Origin: RUG420 sp045642465
Lineage (GTDB): Bacteria; Bacillota; Clostridia; Oscillospirales; Acutalibacteraceae
Reading direction: 5' to 3'
Assembly (NCBI GenBank): GCA_045642465.1
Contig: JAZUIY010000015.1
Coordinates: forward strand, 372,001-436,000
Length of the DNA: 64,000 bases
Made by a program: the position numbers and the translations under genes. The notes beneath the pieces were generated by a model, which saw only the letters and a program-made list of their open reading frames with translations, was not told the origin of the DNA and made no database searches. Positions 17,275 to 25,921 of this stretch are shown piece after piece (position 1 is the stretch's first letter; the number at the start of each line of letters is the position of its first letter).

Positions 17275-18035
17275 GGGTTTGTCACCCCGCAAACCTCTAG
17301 GATTTCTTTTGCCAGCCGGCGGTATTCTGCCGCCATTTCGCTGTTTGGGAAGGCTTCCATAACGGTTTTGCCAAGGGCTTCCGCCGCTAACACCGTTTCA
17401 CTTCGGCTAAGGGTGCCTACCACGTTGCTTTCCACGTCCCCGGCAAGTTCCAATACTTTTTCTTCTTCTTTCGGGACGTTTCGTTTATTTAAAATCAGTC
17501 CGCCCAAGGCGGCGTACCCTCTGGCTCTAAATCCGCTGACTGCCGTGGCAATGTTGGCGGCAGCGTGGATTGCCATGTTTTCACCGGAGGTGACAATAAA
17601 GACCTGGTCAGCGTATCCACCCCGCATGGGCATGGAAAATCCGCCACAAACTACATCGCCCAGAACGTCATAAAAGACCACGTCGGGCTGATAAGTTTCG
17701 TAGGCGCCTTTTTCTTTTAACTTTTCCAAGGCGGCAATGATGCCCCGGCCGGCACAACCGGTTCCCGGGGTAGGGCCCCCTGCTTCCACGCAGAGAACGC
17801 CGGCGTAGCCCCTGTGGACCATGTCTTCCAGGGCAACGGCATTCTTTTTGGTGCGGACCAAGTCCAAGACGGTTTCAATGGAAACTTGGTGGTGTAAGCC
17901 GGTGGTGGAGTCTGCTTTGGGGTCACAGCCGATTTGCATGACGGTTAACCCGGTTTCCGCCAGAGCGGCAGAGAGGTTGGATACGATGGTGGATTTTCCA
18001 ATACCACCTTTTCCGTAAACAGCAATTTTAATCAT
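17271..18035 (-). CDS. NifH-like ATP-dependent reductase (nitrogenase iron protein family)
   Basis: 254 residues from the ATG at 18035; a GTG four codons earlier is also possible. It has Walker A GKGGIGKST (9-17) and switch I DPKADST. The two cluster-ligand cysteines are C94 (GTGCAGRGI) and C130 (DVVCGGFSMP), matching NifH C97 and C132, which bridge one [4Fe-4S] between two subunits. DVLGD is the switch II aspartate region. It should transfer electrons to the component 1-like pair with ATP hydrolysis. Its start overlaps the hydE stop by eight bases and its stop overlaps the next ATG, so translation is coupled. Confidence 0.93.
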   Translation of the reverse strand: MIKIAVYGKGGIGKSTIVSNLSAALAETGLTVMQIGCDPKADSTTGLHHQVSIETVLDLVRTKKNAVALEDMVHRGYAGVLCVEAGGPTPGTGCAGRGIIAALEKLKEKGAYETYQPDVVFYDVLGDVVCGGFSMPMRGGYADQVFIVTSGENMAIHAAANIATAVSGFRARGYAALGGLILNKRNVPKEEEKVLELAGDVESNVVGTLSRSETVLAAEALGKTVMEAFPNSEMAAEYRRLAKEILEVCGVTNP

Positions 18036-19098
18036 AGGGGTTCTCACTTTTTACAAAGTTGATATGGTCTCCGCGGCCTACCATGAGTCCACGGCCGACG
18101 GAAGCCATTTGTTTTTTCAGTAACTGTAGGCTTTCTTCTGCGTTGCAGCGAAGGCCTACTTTGTTGTCATATAAACAGAATTCTTTTCGGATATCTTTTG
18201 GGGAAAGGTTGGGCATGACCACGTTGCATCCGGAGAGAACGCCCTGGATGCGGCCATCTTCCGCAGCGCTGCCCAAAGCCGTGGTGGCCGGCAACATGGT
18301 GTTGGGAAGTAAGAGGCGGGTCAAACTGAGCAGGTATAGGGTCAAGGTCTGATCTCCTGCCGGGTAATGGGAAAAGGGGGTTTCCGCTTGGGGCAGGAAA
18401 GGACCAATCCCCACCATTTCCGGCTGGAAGGACTGGAGGAATTCCATGTCCTTAACCAGGGCACCTACGGACTGGAAGGGGGTTCCCACCATCATGCCGC
18501 AGCCGGTTTGAAAGCCCAATTCTTTGAGGTCATATAAGCACTGCATGCGGTGTTCAAAGGACATGTCCTCCGGGTGCAGCATTTCATAATGGCTCTTGTC
18601 AGCGGTTTCGTGCCGCAGCAAATACCGGTCTGCGCCGGCCTGCTTCATGGCCCGGTAAACGTCTTTTTCGCATTCCCCGACGGAAAGGGTGATGGCACAG
18701 TCCGGGAACCGTTCCCGAATGGACCAGACCAAATCTAATATGGCATCTGCATTTTTTACCCGGCGCTCTCCGCTTTGTAAGACAAAGGTGCGGTAGCCCA
18801 GACAGTATCCTTCGGTACAGCATTCTAATATTTTTTCTTTGGACAAGCGGTATCGGGTAATCTGCTTGTTGGAGTGGCGGATGCCACAGTAGTAACAGTC
18901 GTTTTGACAGATGTTGGAAAATTCAATAATGCCCCGGAAAAACACATTTTTCCCGAATGCGCGGGTGGTGGTTTCATAGGCTAGTCTTCGGGCCAGCGCC
19001 ACATCCTCCGGAGAGTAGGTGGCAATCAGGTAGCACCAGTCGTCGTGGTCCAATTGATGTTCTTTTAATAGGGTGATAATTCTATCGTGATTGGTCAT
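18028..19098 (-). CDS. hydE: Radical SAM maturase HydE
   Basis: 356 residues. The radical SAM cluster motif is C64-QND-C68-YY-C71, followed by GIRHSN. Downstream, FVLQSGE, ITLSVGE, RYLLRHETADKSHYEMLHP, GFQTGCGMMVGTP and VGIGPFLP follow the HydE fold closely; PylB and BioB lack this combination. HydE acts on the iron-CO-CN-cysteine synthon made by HydG and builds the diiron subcluster precursor. Lying between an ABC ATPase gene and a nifH-like gene, it may serve a different metallocofactor here. No strong RBS is seen; overlap with the upstream stop suggests coupling. Confidence 0.88.
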   Translation of the reverse strand: MTNHDRIITLLKEHQLDHDDWCYLIATYSPEDVALARRLAYETTTRAFGKNVFFRGIIEFSNICQNDCYYCGIRHSNKQITRYRLSKEKILECCTEGYCLGYRTFVLQSGERRVKNADAILDLVWSIRERFPDCAITLSVGECEKDVYRAMKQAGADRYLLRHETADKSHYEMLHPEDMSFEHRMQCLYDLKELGFQTGCGMMVGTPFQSVGALVKDMEFLQSFQPEMVGIGPFLPQAETPFSHYPAGDQTLTLYLLSLTRLLLPNTMLPATTALGSAAEDGRIQGVLSGCNVVMPNLSPKDIRKEFCLYDNKVGLRCNAEESLQLLKKQMASVGRGLMVGRGDHINFVKSENPYD

Positions 19099-19915
19099 AG
19101 GAGAGTTTTTGAAATCGAGTGTCTATGGAAATAGGAATCACATCAGAGTAACTTTGATGATCCTTGGTGAGCTGACCAATAATGGAGCGGACCCCAAAGT
19201 ACCTAAGAATGTTTTCCTCGGTAATTACATCGGAAGTGTTGCCAAAAGTGTAGGTTCCGTTTTTGGCAAGCAGAAAGGCTTTGGTTCCAATTTGTAAGGC
19301 ATGGGCCGGATAGTGGGTGTTGAAGATGCAGGTGATGCCGTCTTTGGCCAGCTCCGACAGTACGCTTAACACCAGCAGCTGATTGTGGAAATCCAGATTG
19401 GATTCCGGCTCGTCCAATACCACAATTTCCGGCTTGGAGGCCAGGGCTCTGGCAATGAGCACCATCTGCAATTCTCCGCCGCTGAGTTCGGTGCAGGAGC
19501 GGTGCCGCAGGGCGTCAATTTTGGTTTTGGCAATGGCGTAGTCCACTGCCTCCATGTCCGCTTCCTTGGGGTGGGAAAAGGCGGAGACGGAAGAGGCCCG
19601 CCCTAAGAGCACCATTTCTTCCACCGTGTAGGCGGCCATGGCTTGCTTGGCCTGTGGCACATAGGAAAGCGTTTGCCACCGCTTCTTGATGGGCAGGGAA
19701 GAGAGGGGCTGTCCGTCTAGGAAGGTTTCTCCCTCGTTCCACTTTCTTAGGCCCGTCATGCATTTTAGCAAGGTGGTTTTGCCTGCTCCGTTTGGCCCGA
19801 GAATGGCCATGACGTCCCCTTTCTCCAGGGAAAAATGAATGTCCTTTAACACGGTTCGCTCTCCGTTGGGATAAGAGAACTTGCCGCCATTTACAGTTAA
19901 AATCATAAATTCCAC
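19082..19915 (-). CDS. ABC transporter ATPase, FecE/BtuD type
   Basis: 277 residues with Walker A GPNGAGKTT, Q-loop YVPQAKQ, signature ELSGGELQMV, Walker B IVVLDEPES and the switch His in FNTHYPAH. The size and motifs fit ATPases of importers for iron chelates, cobalamin or molybdate. It overlaps the permease gene by 13 bases and the hydE gene by 17. With the permease (19903-20925) and binding lipoprotein (13696-14835) it makes a full type II importer. Confidence 0.95.
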   Translation of the reverse strand: MEFMILTVNGGKFSYPNGERTVLKDIHFSLEKGDVMAILGPNGAGKTTLLKCMTGLRKWNEGETFLDGQPLSSLPIKKRWQTLSYVPQAKQAMAAYTVEEMVLLGRASSVSAFSHPKEADMEAVDYAIAKTKIDALRHRSCTELSGGELQMVLIARALASKPEIVVLDEPESNLDFHNQLLVLSVLSELAKDGITCIFNTHYPAHALQIGTKAFLLAKNGTYTFGNTSDVITEENILRYFGVRSIIGQLTKDHQSYSDVIPISIDTRFQKLSYDQSR

Positions 19916-20925
19916 CCCCGGTTTTTCCGCAGAAGATAAATGAAGAACGGCGCACCAATGAGGGCCGTAATAATGGAAATGGGTATTTCTCTTGGCGATG
20001 CGGTTCTGGCCAAGGTATCCACGAGAATCAGGAACCCGGCGCCCAGAAAGGCGGAGGCCGGAAGCAGGGAAACCGTATTGCTACGGAACATCATGCGGCA
20101 CATGTGGGGAACCAGTAGGCCTACCCAGCCCACCTGTCCACACATGGAAACGCAGGATGCGGTAATCATGGTAGCGCAGAGCTCCACAATGATGCGGAGG
20201 GCTTTGATGTTGACCCCGGAGCTGATGGCTTCTTCCTCAGAGAGGGGAAGAAGATTCATCTTCCAGCGAAGGGCCCATAAAATGCCAACGCAGAAGAGAA
20301 TGGGCGGAGCGCCGAAGGCCATGGTTTTGTAGCCGGCGCCTTCCATGCTTCCCATGAGCCAATAGGTAATGGCCGGAAGCTGAGTTTCTGTGTTGGCAGT
20401 GTATTTGATTAAAGAGACCAAGGAACTAAAGAGGGAACTAACCATGATCCCGGCCAAAATGGGAGTATTCTTGGAATTCCCGATGCCATGACTGGAAATG
20501 GCGGTGATGGCCACGGCAAGTAGGCCAAATAGGAGGGCAGTAAACTGCACTCCGAGAATATGCATGCCCAGTAGCAGCCCCAAAGCAGCGCCAAAACTGG
20601 CACCGGAGGCAACCCCTAAGGTGTCCGGCGTGGCAAGGGGGTTGGAAAACAGGTTCTGGAAGGTGCAACCACACACGGAGAGGCCGGCACCGACTAAGGC
20701 GGCCAACAGCACTCTTGGAACACGGATGTTCCAAATGACGGTATCAATCTGTGGGTTATCCTGGGTCATTAGATTCAGTTTGGCACCCAGGGAGTGAAGG
20801 GCCTCTACCGGTGGAATCCACATGCGTCCGGCAGAAAGACCCAGAAGGATACATACTGCCAGAAACAAAATCAGACTGACCTGATGCCTTAGGGAAAGCC
20901 GTCCTGTGTAATCTTTTTTGAGCAT
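19903..20925 (-). CDS. ABC transporter permease, FecCD/BtuC type
   Basis: 340 residues from the ATG at 20925, with about ten membrane helices. VPRVLLAALVGAGLSVCG, NPLATPDTLGVASGASFGA, GQVGWVGLLVPHMCRM and ISIITALIGAPFFIYLL are hallmark FecCD segments. I chose this start over one 13 codons upstream because the earlier start lies in the terminator-like hairpin of the leader. The only Shine-Dalgarno candidate, GGCGGA, is the 3' arm of that hairpin. First gene of the operon that ends with hydF. Confidence 0.93.
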   Translation of the reverse strand: MLKKDYTGRLSLRHQVSLILFLAVCILLGLSAGRMWIPPVEALHSLGAKLNLMTQDNPQIDTVIWNIRVPRVLLAALVGAGLSVCGCTFQNLFSNPLATPDTLGVASGASFGAALGLLLGMHILGVQFTALLFGLLAVAITAISSHGIGNSKNTPILAGIMVSSLFSSLVSLIKYTANTETQLPAITYWLMGSMEGAGYKTMAFGAPPILFCVGILWALRWKMNLLPLSEEEAISSGVNIKALRIIVELCATMITASCVSMCGQVGWVGLLVPHMCRMMFRSNTVSLLPASAFLGAGFLILVDTLARTASPREIPISIITALIGAPFFIYLLRKNRGWNL

Positions 20926-21178
20926 AAAAAATCCGCCGCATCCCAAATGGGACACGGCGGTCATAATAATCTGAAATTTGACCTTTATAAGGGACCGTAT
21001 CTGCCGGAGTTACCTTCGGCTTAGGGATGCATTCCTCTCGAAAATGGAATAGGAGTAGCGTTTGGGTACACTGCACCGAGGCAGCATGCCTAACGCCGAA
21101 AACCTGGTCAATGATGGGTTGACCCATTTCGTGTCTCCGAGAAATGTATCTCCTTTTTTCGGCCCTTTTAAAAGGCAC
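20926..21178 (-). promoter_or_regulatory. Structured leader (riboswitch or attenuator candidate) of the hydE/nif-like operon
   Basis: About 250 nt of untranslated leader. A hairpin at 20933-20960 (CCGCC...GGCGG with GTCCCA/TGGGAT, minus strand) is followed by six Ts and the first ATG. It can act as a terminator or hide the GGCGGA ribosome site. TTTTCGGC (21102-21095) can pair either with GCCGAAAA upstream (21163-21156) or with GCCGAAG downstream (21020-21014). GGGCCG near the 5' end can close with CGGTCCC near 20990, allowing one bulged U. I could not match it to a cobalamin, SAM, FMN, lysine or THF riboswitch; a molybdenum-cofactor-type RNA cannot be excluded. Class unknown. Confidence 0.65.
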
Positions 21179-21182
21179 ATAG

Positions 21183-21211
21183 AATATAGTAAATTTTTAC
21201 TTTAATTGCAA
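21183..21211 (-). promoter_or_regulatory. Promoter of the hydE/nif-like operon
   Basis: On the minus strand, TTGCAA (21211-21206), a 17-base spacer and TATATT (21188-21183) lie just after the end of prmA. Transcription would start near 21176, at the beginning of the structured leader. Confidence 0.7.
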
Positions 21212-21239
21212 TAGAAAATTGAATGAAATTTTAGAACGT

Positions 21240-22235
21240 TTAAGAAACGGTGAAGCAGAGCCATTCTCCGGACTGCTTCCGCTCTTTTACGGTGAAGTTG
21301 TTGTCGGCAAAGGCCTTCAGGACATCCTCTTCTCTGGTGGCAATAATGCCGGAGATAATGAAGACAGATTCTTCATGCATAAACTGGCGGGCAGTTTGGC
21401 AGAACAACACAATGATGTCAGCTACAATGTTGGCTACTACAATGTCATAGGTGCCGGAAATCCGTTCGGCCATGTCTCCGCAATGAATGGTGTACTGCGG
21501 AGCAGTGAAGCCGTTGATGGTGCCGTTTTCAATGGCGGTTTTTACGGCCAGTTCGTCAATGTCTACGCCTTCAGCGGATTTGGCGCCCAAAAGCAGGGCG
21601 GCCAAGGACAAAATACCGGAGCCGCAGCCCAAGTCTAAAACGGTTTCTCCGCCTTGGATGGTTTCCTCTAAGGTTTCCAGGCAAAGACGGGTGGTGTCGT
21701 GGGAACCGGTGCCAAAAGCCATGCCCGGTTCAATGCGGAGAATTTTACGGCCGTCTGCCGTTTCACGCTGGTCTTGGTCTTCCTCTTCCCAACTTGGCTG
21801 GATGAGCAGGGAGGAACCGATTTCCATTGGGTGGAAATACTTCTTCCAATTGTTTTGCCAGTCTTCCCGCTTACAAGGGAGAAGCTCAATGTCGGAAGCA
21901 ATTTGACAGTCACTGTACCGCTCTTGCAGGAACAAAACGGCTTCCATTGGATTGATGCCCGGCTCCAAATAAATGTGGATATAACCTACGGAACGGTCCT
22001 TTTGTAACAGGTCTTCATCAATGAGGTCAATGTGGGCAATTTCTAATGTTTCTTCTTCCAGAAAACGGTAGTCTTCAATGTAAATGCCGTAAGGTACGGT
22101 CATTTGGGCTATGTCTCCTGCCAGGTCAATGGCCTCGGCAGGTACCCGGATTTTTAACTCGGTCCACGGGTTGGTGTCTTCCCCGGCATTATAGGTGGTG
22201 GCGCCGGCCGGAACCGTGTAGTCTGCTTCACACAT
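21240..22235 (-). CDS. prmA: Ribosomal protein L11 methyltransferase
   Basis: 331 residues. The N-terminal substrate-recognition domain is followed by a Rossmann SAM domain with VLDLGCGSGILSLAA (motif I), VDIDELAVKTA (motif II) and IVVANIVADII, the PrmA version of the NPPY-like motif. It trimethylates L11. AAAGGAG lies seven bases before the ATG. It is followed on the same strand by the promoter of the hydE/nif-like operon and preceded by yhaM at 12 bp. Confidence 0.93.
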   Translation of the reverse strand: MCEADYTVPAGATTYNAGEDTNPWTELKIRVPAEAIDLAGDIAQMTVPYGIYIEDYRFLEEETLEIAHIDLIDEDLLQKDRSVGYIHIYLEPGINPMEAVLFLQERYSDCQIASDIELLPCKREDWQNNWKKYFHPMEIGSSLLIQPSWEEEDQDQRETADGRKILRIEPGMAFGTGSHDTTRLCLETLEETIQGGETVLDLGCGSGILSLAALLLGAKSAEGVDIDELAVKTAIENGTINGFTAPQYTIHCGDMAERISGTYDIVVANIVADIIVLFCQTARQFMHEESVFIISGIIATREEDVLKAFADNNFTVKERKQSGEWLCFTVS

Positions 22236-22247
22236 GATAGTGCTCCT

Positions 22248-23228
22248 TTAGTCGTCTAATAAGTTTGCCTTTGGCTCGGTTTCTTCGGTACGGCCGTGGT
22301 TAAAGAGACGGGTGTCGTCCAAAGCCCACAGGCGCTGGGAGAAGTCTCCCACCTCTACCTCAGAAGTGATGTCGGCAATTTCATAAATTTTGGCATCCAT
22401 TTCGTCCAGCATGGAGAGTACGTGGGCTTCCATGAACATTGGGCGGACGGCACAGCCAAATTCCGGCTTGCCGTGGTGGGAAATCAGCATGTGCTCAATG
22501 AGTTCCACCTTTTCCAGCGGGGTGCCAATTTCCAGCGCAACATCGTGTACCATGATGGCACCGCGGACCAGGTGTCCGATGAGGTTGCCGTCAATGGTAT
22601 ATTTGCTGGCAATTCCCAACTCATTGGCATCCATTTCCGCCAGCTTCCCAATGTCGTGAAGGGCGGCGCCGCAGATCAGCAGGTCGGCGTCAATGGTCGG
22701 GTATACTTCGGCGGCCTTCTGGGCCATGCGGATAATGGACAGGGTGTGGTACAAAAGTCCGCCCTGCATGGCGTGGTGCAGTTTGACTGCGGCCGGGAAG
22801 TAGAGGAGCTGTTCTTTGTATTTTTCGTAAACTGCCTTCAACAAAGCGGCCAGATCCTGGTCTTTGAAGTTTGCTGCAATGCGGAGAATTTCTTCATACA
22901 TGGCAGCAGGGTCATACTCTGCTGTGGCAATGTAGTCTGCCGGGTTAATGTTGTCCGTCTGCAAAGCCGGACGGATGAGTTCAACACGGAGCTGTGGAGC
23001 GCCGCGGAACTGTTCTACGGTACCGCGGATTTTCACAATGGTATTGGTTTCGTAAATGATGGTGACGCCTTCCTGGTAGTCCCAGTATTTGGCACTGATT
23101 TCTCCGGATTTGTCCGAGAGAATAAGGTCCATATACTTGGTGCCTTTGGTGGAGGTTTTGACCTCGCAGAGTTTGACCAGGCAGAAGCCTTCAACGCGGC
23201 CGGAGCCGCCAACAGGTGTGAAATTCAT
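22248..23228 (-). CDS. yhaM: YhaM-type 3'-5' exoribonuclease (OB fold plus HD domain)
   Basis: 326 residues from the ATG at 23228, which has AAAGGAAG seven bases upstream; an in-frame ATG six codons earlier overlaps that RBS. Residues 1-90 form an OB nucleic-acid-binding domain (TKYMDLILSDKSGEISAKYW). The HD domain follows with HHAMQGGLLYHT, CGAALHDIGK and LISHHGK. It degrades RNA and ssDNA from the 3' end with metal ions. Confidence 0.9.
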   Translation of the reverse strand: MNFTPVGGSGRVEGFCLVKLCEVKTSTKGTKYMDLILSDKSGEISAKYWDYQEGVTIIYETNTIVKIRGTVEQFRGAPQLRVELIRPALQTDNINPADYIATAEYDPAAMYEEILRIAANFKDQDLAALLKAVYEKYKEQLLYFPAAVKLHHAMQGGLLYHTLSIIRMAQKAAEVYPTIDADLLICGAALHDIGKLAEMDANELGIASKYTIDGNLIGHLVRGAIMVHDVALEIGTPLEKVELIEHMLISHHGKPEFGCAVRPMFMEAHVLSMLDEMDAKIYEIADITSEVEVGDFSQRLWALDDTRLFNHGRTEETEPKANLLDD

Positions 23229-23337
23229 GAAACAACTTCCTTTCATTACGGTGAAATTCTAGCAAAGAAAAATGGGCAAGTCAATGAAGGCGGGATATGG
23301 TAAACTGTTAGTATCTTTAGGGAAAGCGAAGCAGAAA

Positions 23338-24633
23338 ATGAAGAACGAATTTGTAACTGTAACACCCTTTGAAGGGCTGAAAATTGTGTCCTACCAAACG
23401 GACCGTTTTAAAACCGGCCGGCTGGCTGTGAATCTGGTTCTGCCACTGACGTTGGAACCGGAAACCTATGCGGTTTTGCCGTACTTGTTTACCAAGACGA
23501 CGGCAGCTTACCCAAGCTTTTTGGATTTGAGCAAACGGCTGGCAGAACTCTATGGCGCCATTCTTTCTCCTGCTGTTACCAAAATGGGGGAAAACCTGGT
23601 ACTCCGCCTGTCTATTACCATGTTGGATAACCGCTTCACCTTTGATGGGGAAGACCTGGTTTTGGAATGTACCAAATTGCTCTGTGATGCCCTGTATGCT
23701 CCTCTTTTAAAAGACGGCTTGGTACCGGAAGAGGATTTGAAACGGGAACAGAGGCTGCTGAAGGAACGTCTGGAAGCAGATAAAAATGACAAACGCACTT
23801 ACGCAAGAGACCGTCTAATTGAACTCATGTGTGAGGATGAAGTATATAGAGTGAACCCACTGGGCACAGAAGAGGGCATAGATGCCATGACACCGGAAAC
23901 GGTGACGGAAGCCTGGCGGGAACTGCTCCGTGTAGCCCGCATTCAGGTGAATGTGGTGGGCAGCACGGATCCGGATAAGGTGGCCGACCTGGTGGCCGGT
24001 TACGTAACCAGCGTAACCAGGGCAGAACAGTTTGCCGACTTCTCCAATGGCCTGAAGCAGGAGGTAACGGCAGAAAAGCACGTTACCGAAGTACAGGACA
24101 TTGCCCAGGGCAAACTGGTACTGGGCTTCCGAACCGGCATTCGGGATACCGAGGCAGATTATGCCCGGTTCCGGGTCTTCAGTGACCTGTTCGGCGGCGG
24201 TCCCCATTCCCGTCTGTTTAAAAATGTCAGGGAGGCCCAGTCCCTCTGTTATTACTGCTCTGCCAGAGTCTATTCCAAAAAGGGAATTATGCTGGTACAG
24301 AGCGGCATTGAAAACGAAAATGCCCAAAAGGCAGTGGACTCCATTTTGCACGAACTGAAGGAACTGCAGGACGGGAACTTCACCGACGCCGACTTGGAAA
24401 CCAGCCACAAGTACCTGATGGACGGGTTCCGCTCTGTCTGTGACACACCGGAGGAACTGGACGGCTGGATGTATATGGCCGTCTGTGACCAGACCTTCCT
24501 GCCACCGGAAGAAGTGGCAAAGAAACTGAAGGCGGTTACCCGGGATGACGTGGTGGAAGCCGCCAGAAGTATTCGGTTAGACACCGTCTTCCTTTTGGAA
24601 GGAACCGGAAAGGAGGACCAGGCCGATGCGTGA
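23338..24633 (+). CDS. M16 peptidase-like protein YfmF (inactive partner)
   Basis: Residues from the ATG at 23338 (431 aa): EGLKIVSYQTDRFKTG opens an M16 fold, and LGFRTGIRDTEADYARFRVF and FGGGPHSRLFKNVREAQSLCYY come from the second domain. The HxxEH zinc motif of active M16 enzymes is missing at the expected place, as in YfmF-type partners, which work with the zinc-bearing YfmH encoded next. In Bacillus YfmF/YfmH have been tied to EF-P modification, which I cannot confirm here. The open frame reaches back to 23272, but no start has a clear RBS. It overlaps the next gene by eight bases. Confidence 0.82.
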   Translation: MKNEFVTVTPFEGLKIVSYQTDRFKTGRLAVNLVLPLTLEPETYAVLPYLFTKTTAAYPSFLDLSKRLAELYGAILSPAVTKMGENLVLRLSITMLDNRFTFDGEDLVLECTKLLCDALYAPLLKDGLVPEEDLKREQRLLKERLEADKNDKRTYARDRLIELMCEDEVYRVNPLGTEEGIDAMTPETVTEAWRELLRVARIQVNVVGSTDPDKVADLVAGYVTSVTRAEQFADFSNGLKQEVTAEKHVTEVQDIAQGKLVLGFRTGIRDTEADYARFRVFSDLFGGGPHSRLFKNVREAQSLCYYCSARVYSKKGIMLVQSGIENENAQKAVDSILHELKELQDGNFTDADLETSHKYLMDGFRSVCDTPEELDGWMYMAVCDQTFLPPEEVAKKLKAVTRDDVVEAARSIRLDTVFLLEGTGKEDQADA

Positions 24634-25903
24634 AATTCATAATCCTATTTTACAGGAATCCTATTATGAGGCTGTCCACCAGACGGGACTGACCGTGCTG
24701 GTGTATCCAAAAGCCGGGTACTCCACCACCTATGCCATTGTGGGAACCAACTACGGTTCCATTGATACCTTCTTAAATAAGGAAGGGGAGCGGGTGGCCA
24801 TTCCGGAAGGCACTGCCCATTTCTTAGAACACAAACTCTTTGAGTCAGAAGAACTGGACGCTTTTGACCGGTTCTCTGAAACCGGGGCGTCGGCCAATGC
24901 CTATACCAGTTTTGATAAAACCTGTTACCTGTTCTCCTGCGCCGGCAACTTTGAAGAGAACCTGCGGATTCTCTTAGACTTTGTCCGCCACCCGTACTTC
25001 ACGGAGGAAACCGTGCAAAAAGAACAGGGCATCATTGGCCAGGAAATCCGCATGTATCTGGACGAACCGAGCTGGCGCGTCCTGTTCAACCTGCTGGATT
25101 GCCTCTATGAAAACCACCCGGTGAAAATTGACATTGCCGGTACGGAAGCCAGCATTGCGCAAATCAATGCGGATTTGCTTTATGACTGCTACCACAGTTT
25201 CTACAACTTAAATAACATGGTCCTTGCGGTGGCCGGCAACGTCACTCCGGACCAGGTGCTTTCCATTGTGGACGACGTCCTGGGCACCCAGCCGGAGCCG
25301 CCTTGCTTTGCAAAGCGAGCTGACTTTGGGGAATCAAACGGCATAGTAAAATCCTATGTTGCCAAGGAGTTCCCTGTAACCATGCCAACTTTTGCCATGG
25401 GCTACAAGGAAGAAACCGGCCTGGAACTGCCAACACTAAAGGAACGCATTTTAACCGGACTTTTACTGGATTACGTAGCCGGTGACACCTCGCCGCTCTT
25501 TAACCGTCTCCTTAGCGAAGGCCTCATTAACGGCACCTTCGGTTATGAATACTTTGTGGGTCCGGGGTACCGCACCATTCTGTTCTGCGGTGACTCCCGG
25601 GATCCGGAAGCCGTTGCGGATGCCGTCAAGGAAGAACTGCATCGCCTCAAAACCCAGGGCTTAGAGCAAAAGGATTTTGACATTTTACGGAAAATGAGTT
25701 ACGGCAGAGCCGTTATGGATTATAATGGAATAGATGGTTTGGCAAACGAACTCATAGCTGCACATTTCGAAGGGTATCACCTGTTTGACGAACTTGAAAT
25801 TTACCAGACTGTTACCGTGGAAGACGCCATGGCACAGTTGGAAAAACAATTTAAGGATGAAAATTTTGCACTGTCTGTCATCCTGCCGAAGGAAGCAGAC
25901 TAG
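24626..25903 (+). CDS. M16 zinc peptidase YfmH
   Basis: 425 residues with the inverted zinc motif HFLEH in EGTAHFLEHKLFES and a distal Glu in the following helical region. The second domain has SPLFNRLLSEGLINGTFGYEY. This is the catalytic half of the YfmF/YfmH pair; start and stop overlap the partner gene, consistent with a 1:1 complex. GGAAAGGAGG precedes the ATG. Confidence 0.9.
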   Translation: MREIHNPILQESYYEAVHQTGLTVLVYPKAGYSTTYAIVGTNYGSIDTFLNKEGERVAIPEGTAHFLEHKLFESEELDAFDRFSETGASANAYTSFDKTCYLFSCAGNFEENLRILLDFVRHPYFTEETVQKEQGIIGQEIRMYLDEPSWRVLFNLLDCLYENHPVKIDIAGTEASIAQINADLLYDCYHSFYNLNNMVLAVAGNVTPDQVLSIVDDVLGTQPEPPCFAKRADFGESNGIVKSYVAKEFPVTMPTFAMGYKEETGLELPTLKERILTGLLLDYVAGDTSPLFNRLLSEGLINGTFGYEYFVGPGYRTILFCGDSRDPEAVADAVKEELHRLKTQGLEQKDFDILRKMSYGRAVMDYNGIDGLANELIAAHFEGYHLFDELEIYQTVTVEDAMAQLEKQFKDENFALSVILPKEAD

Positions 25904-25921
25904 CAGAAGAGGAGAATGGTT

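Noticed and set aside
14849..18035. Nitrogen fixation (nifHDK)
   Set aside because: The component 1-like chains are too short and lack visible NifD/NifK active-site context, and no nifB, nifE or nifN is nearby.
18028..19098. Biotin synthase or PylB as the identity of the radical SAM protein
   Set aside because: The RYLLRHETA and VGIGPFLP segments and the hydF gene in the operon fit HydE better; no biotin or pyrrolysine genes are present.
20926..21178. Cobalamin riboswitch in the leader of the hydE/nif-like operon
   Set aside because: I looked for the conserved B12-box and core elements because the importer is BtuCDF-like, but neither was found.
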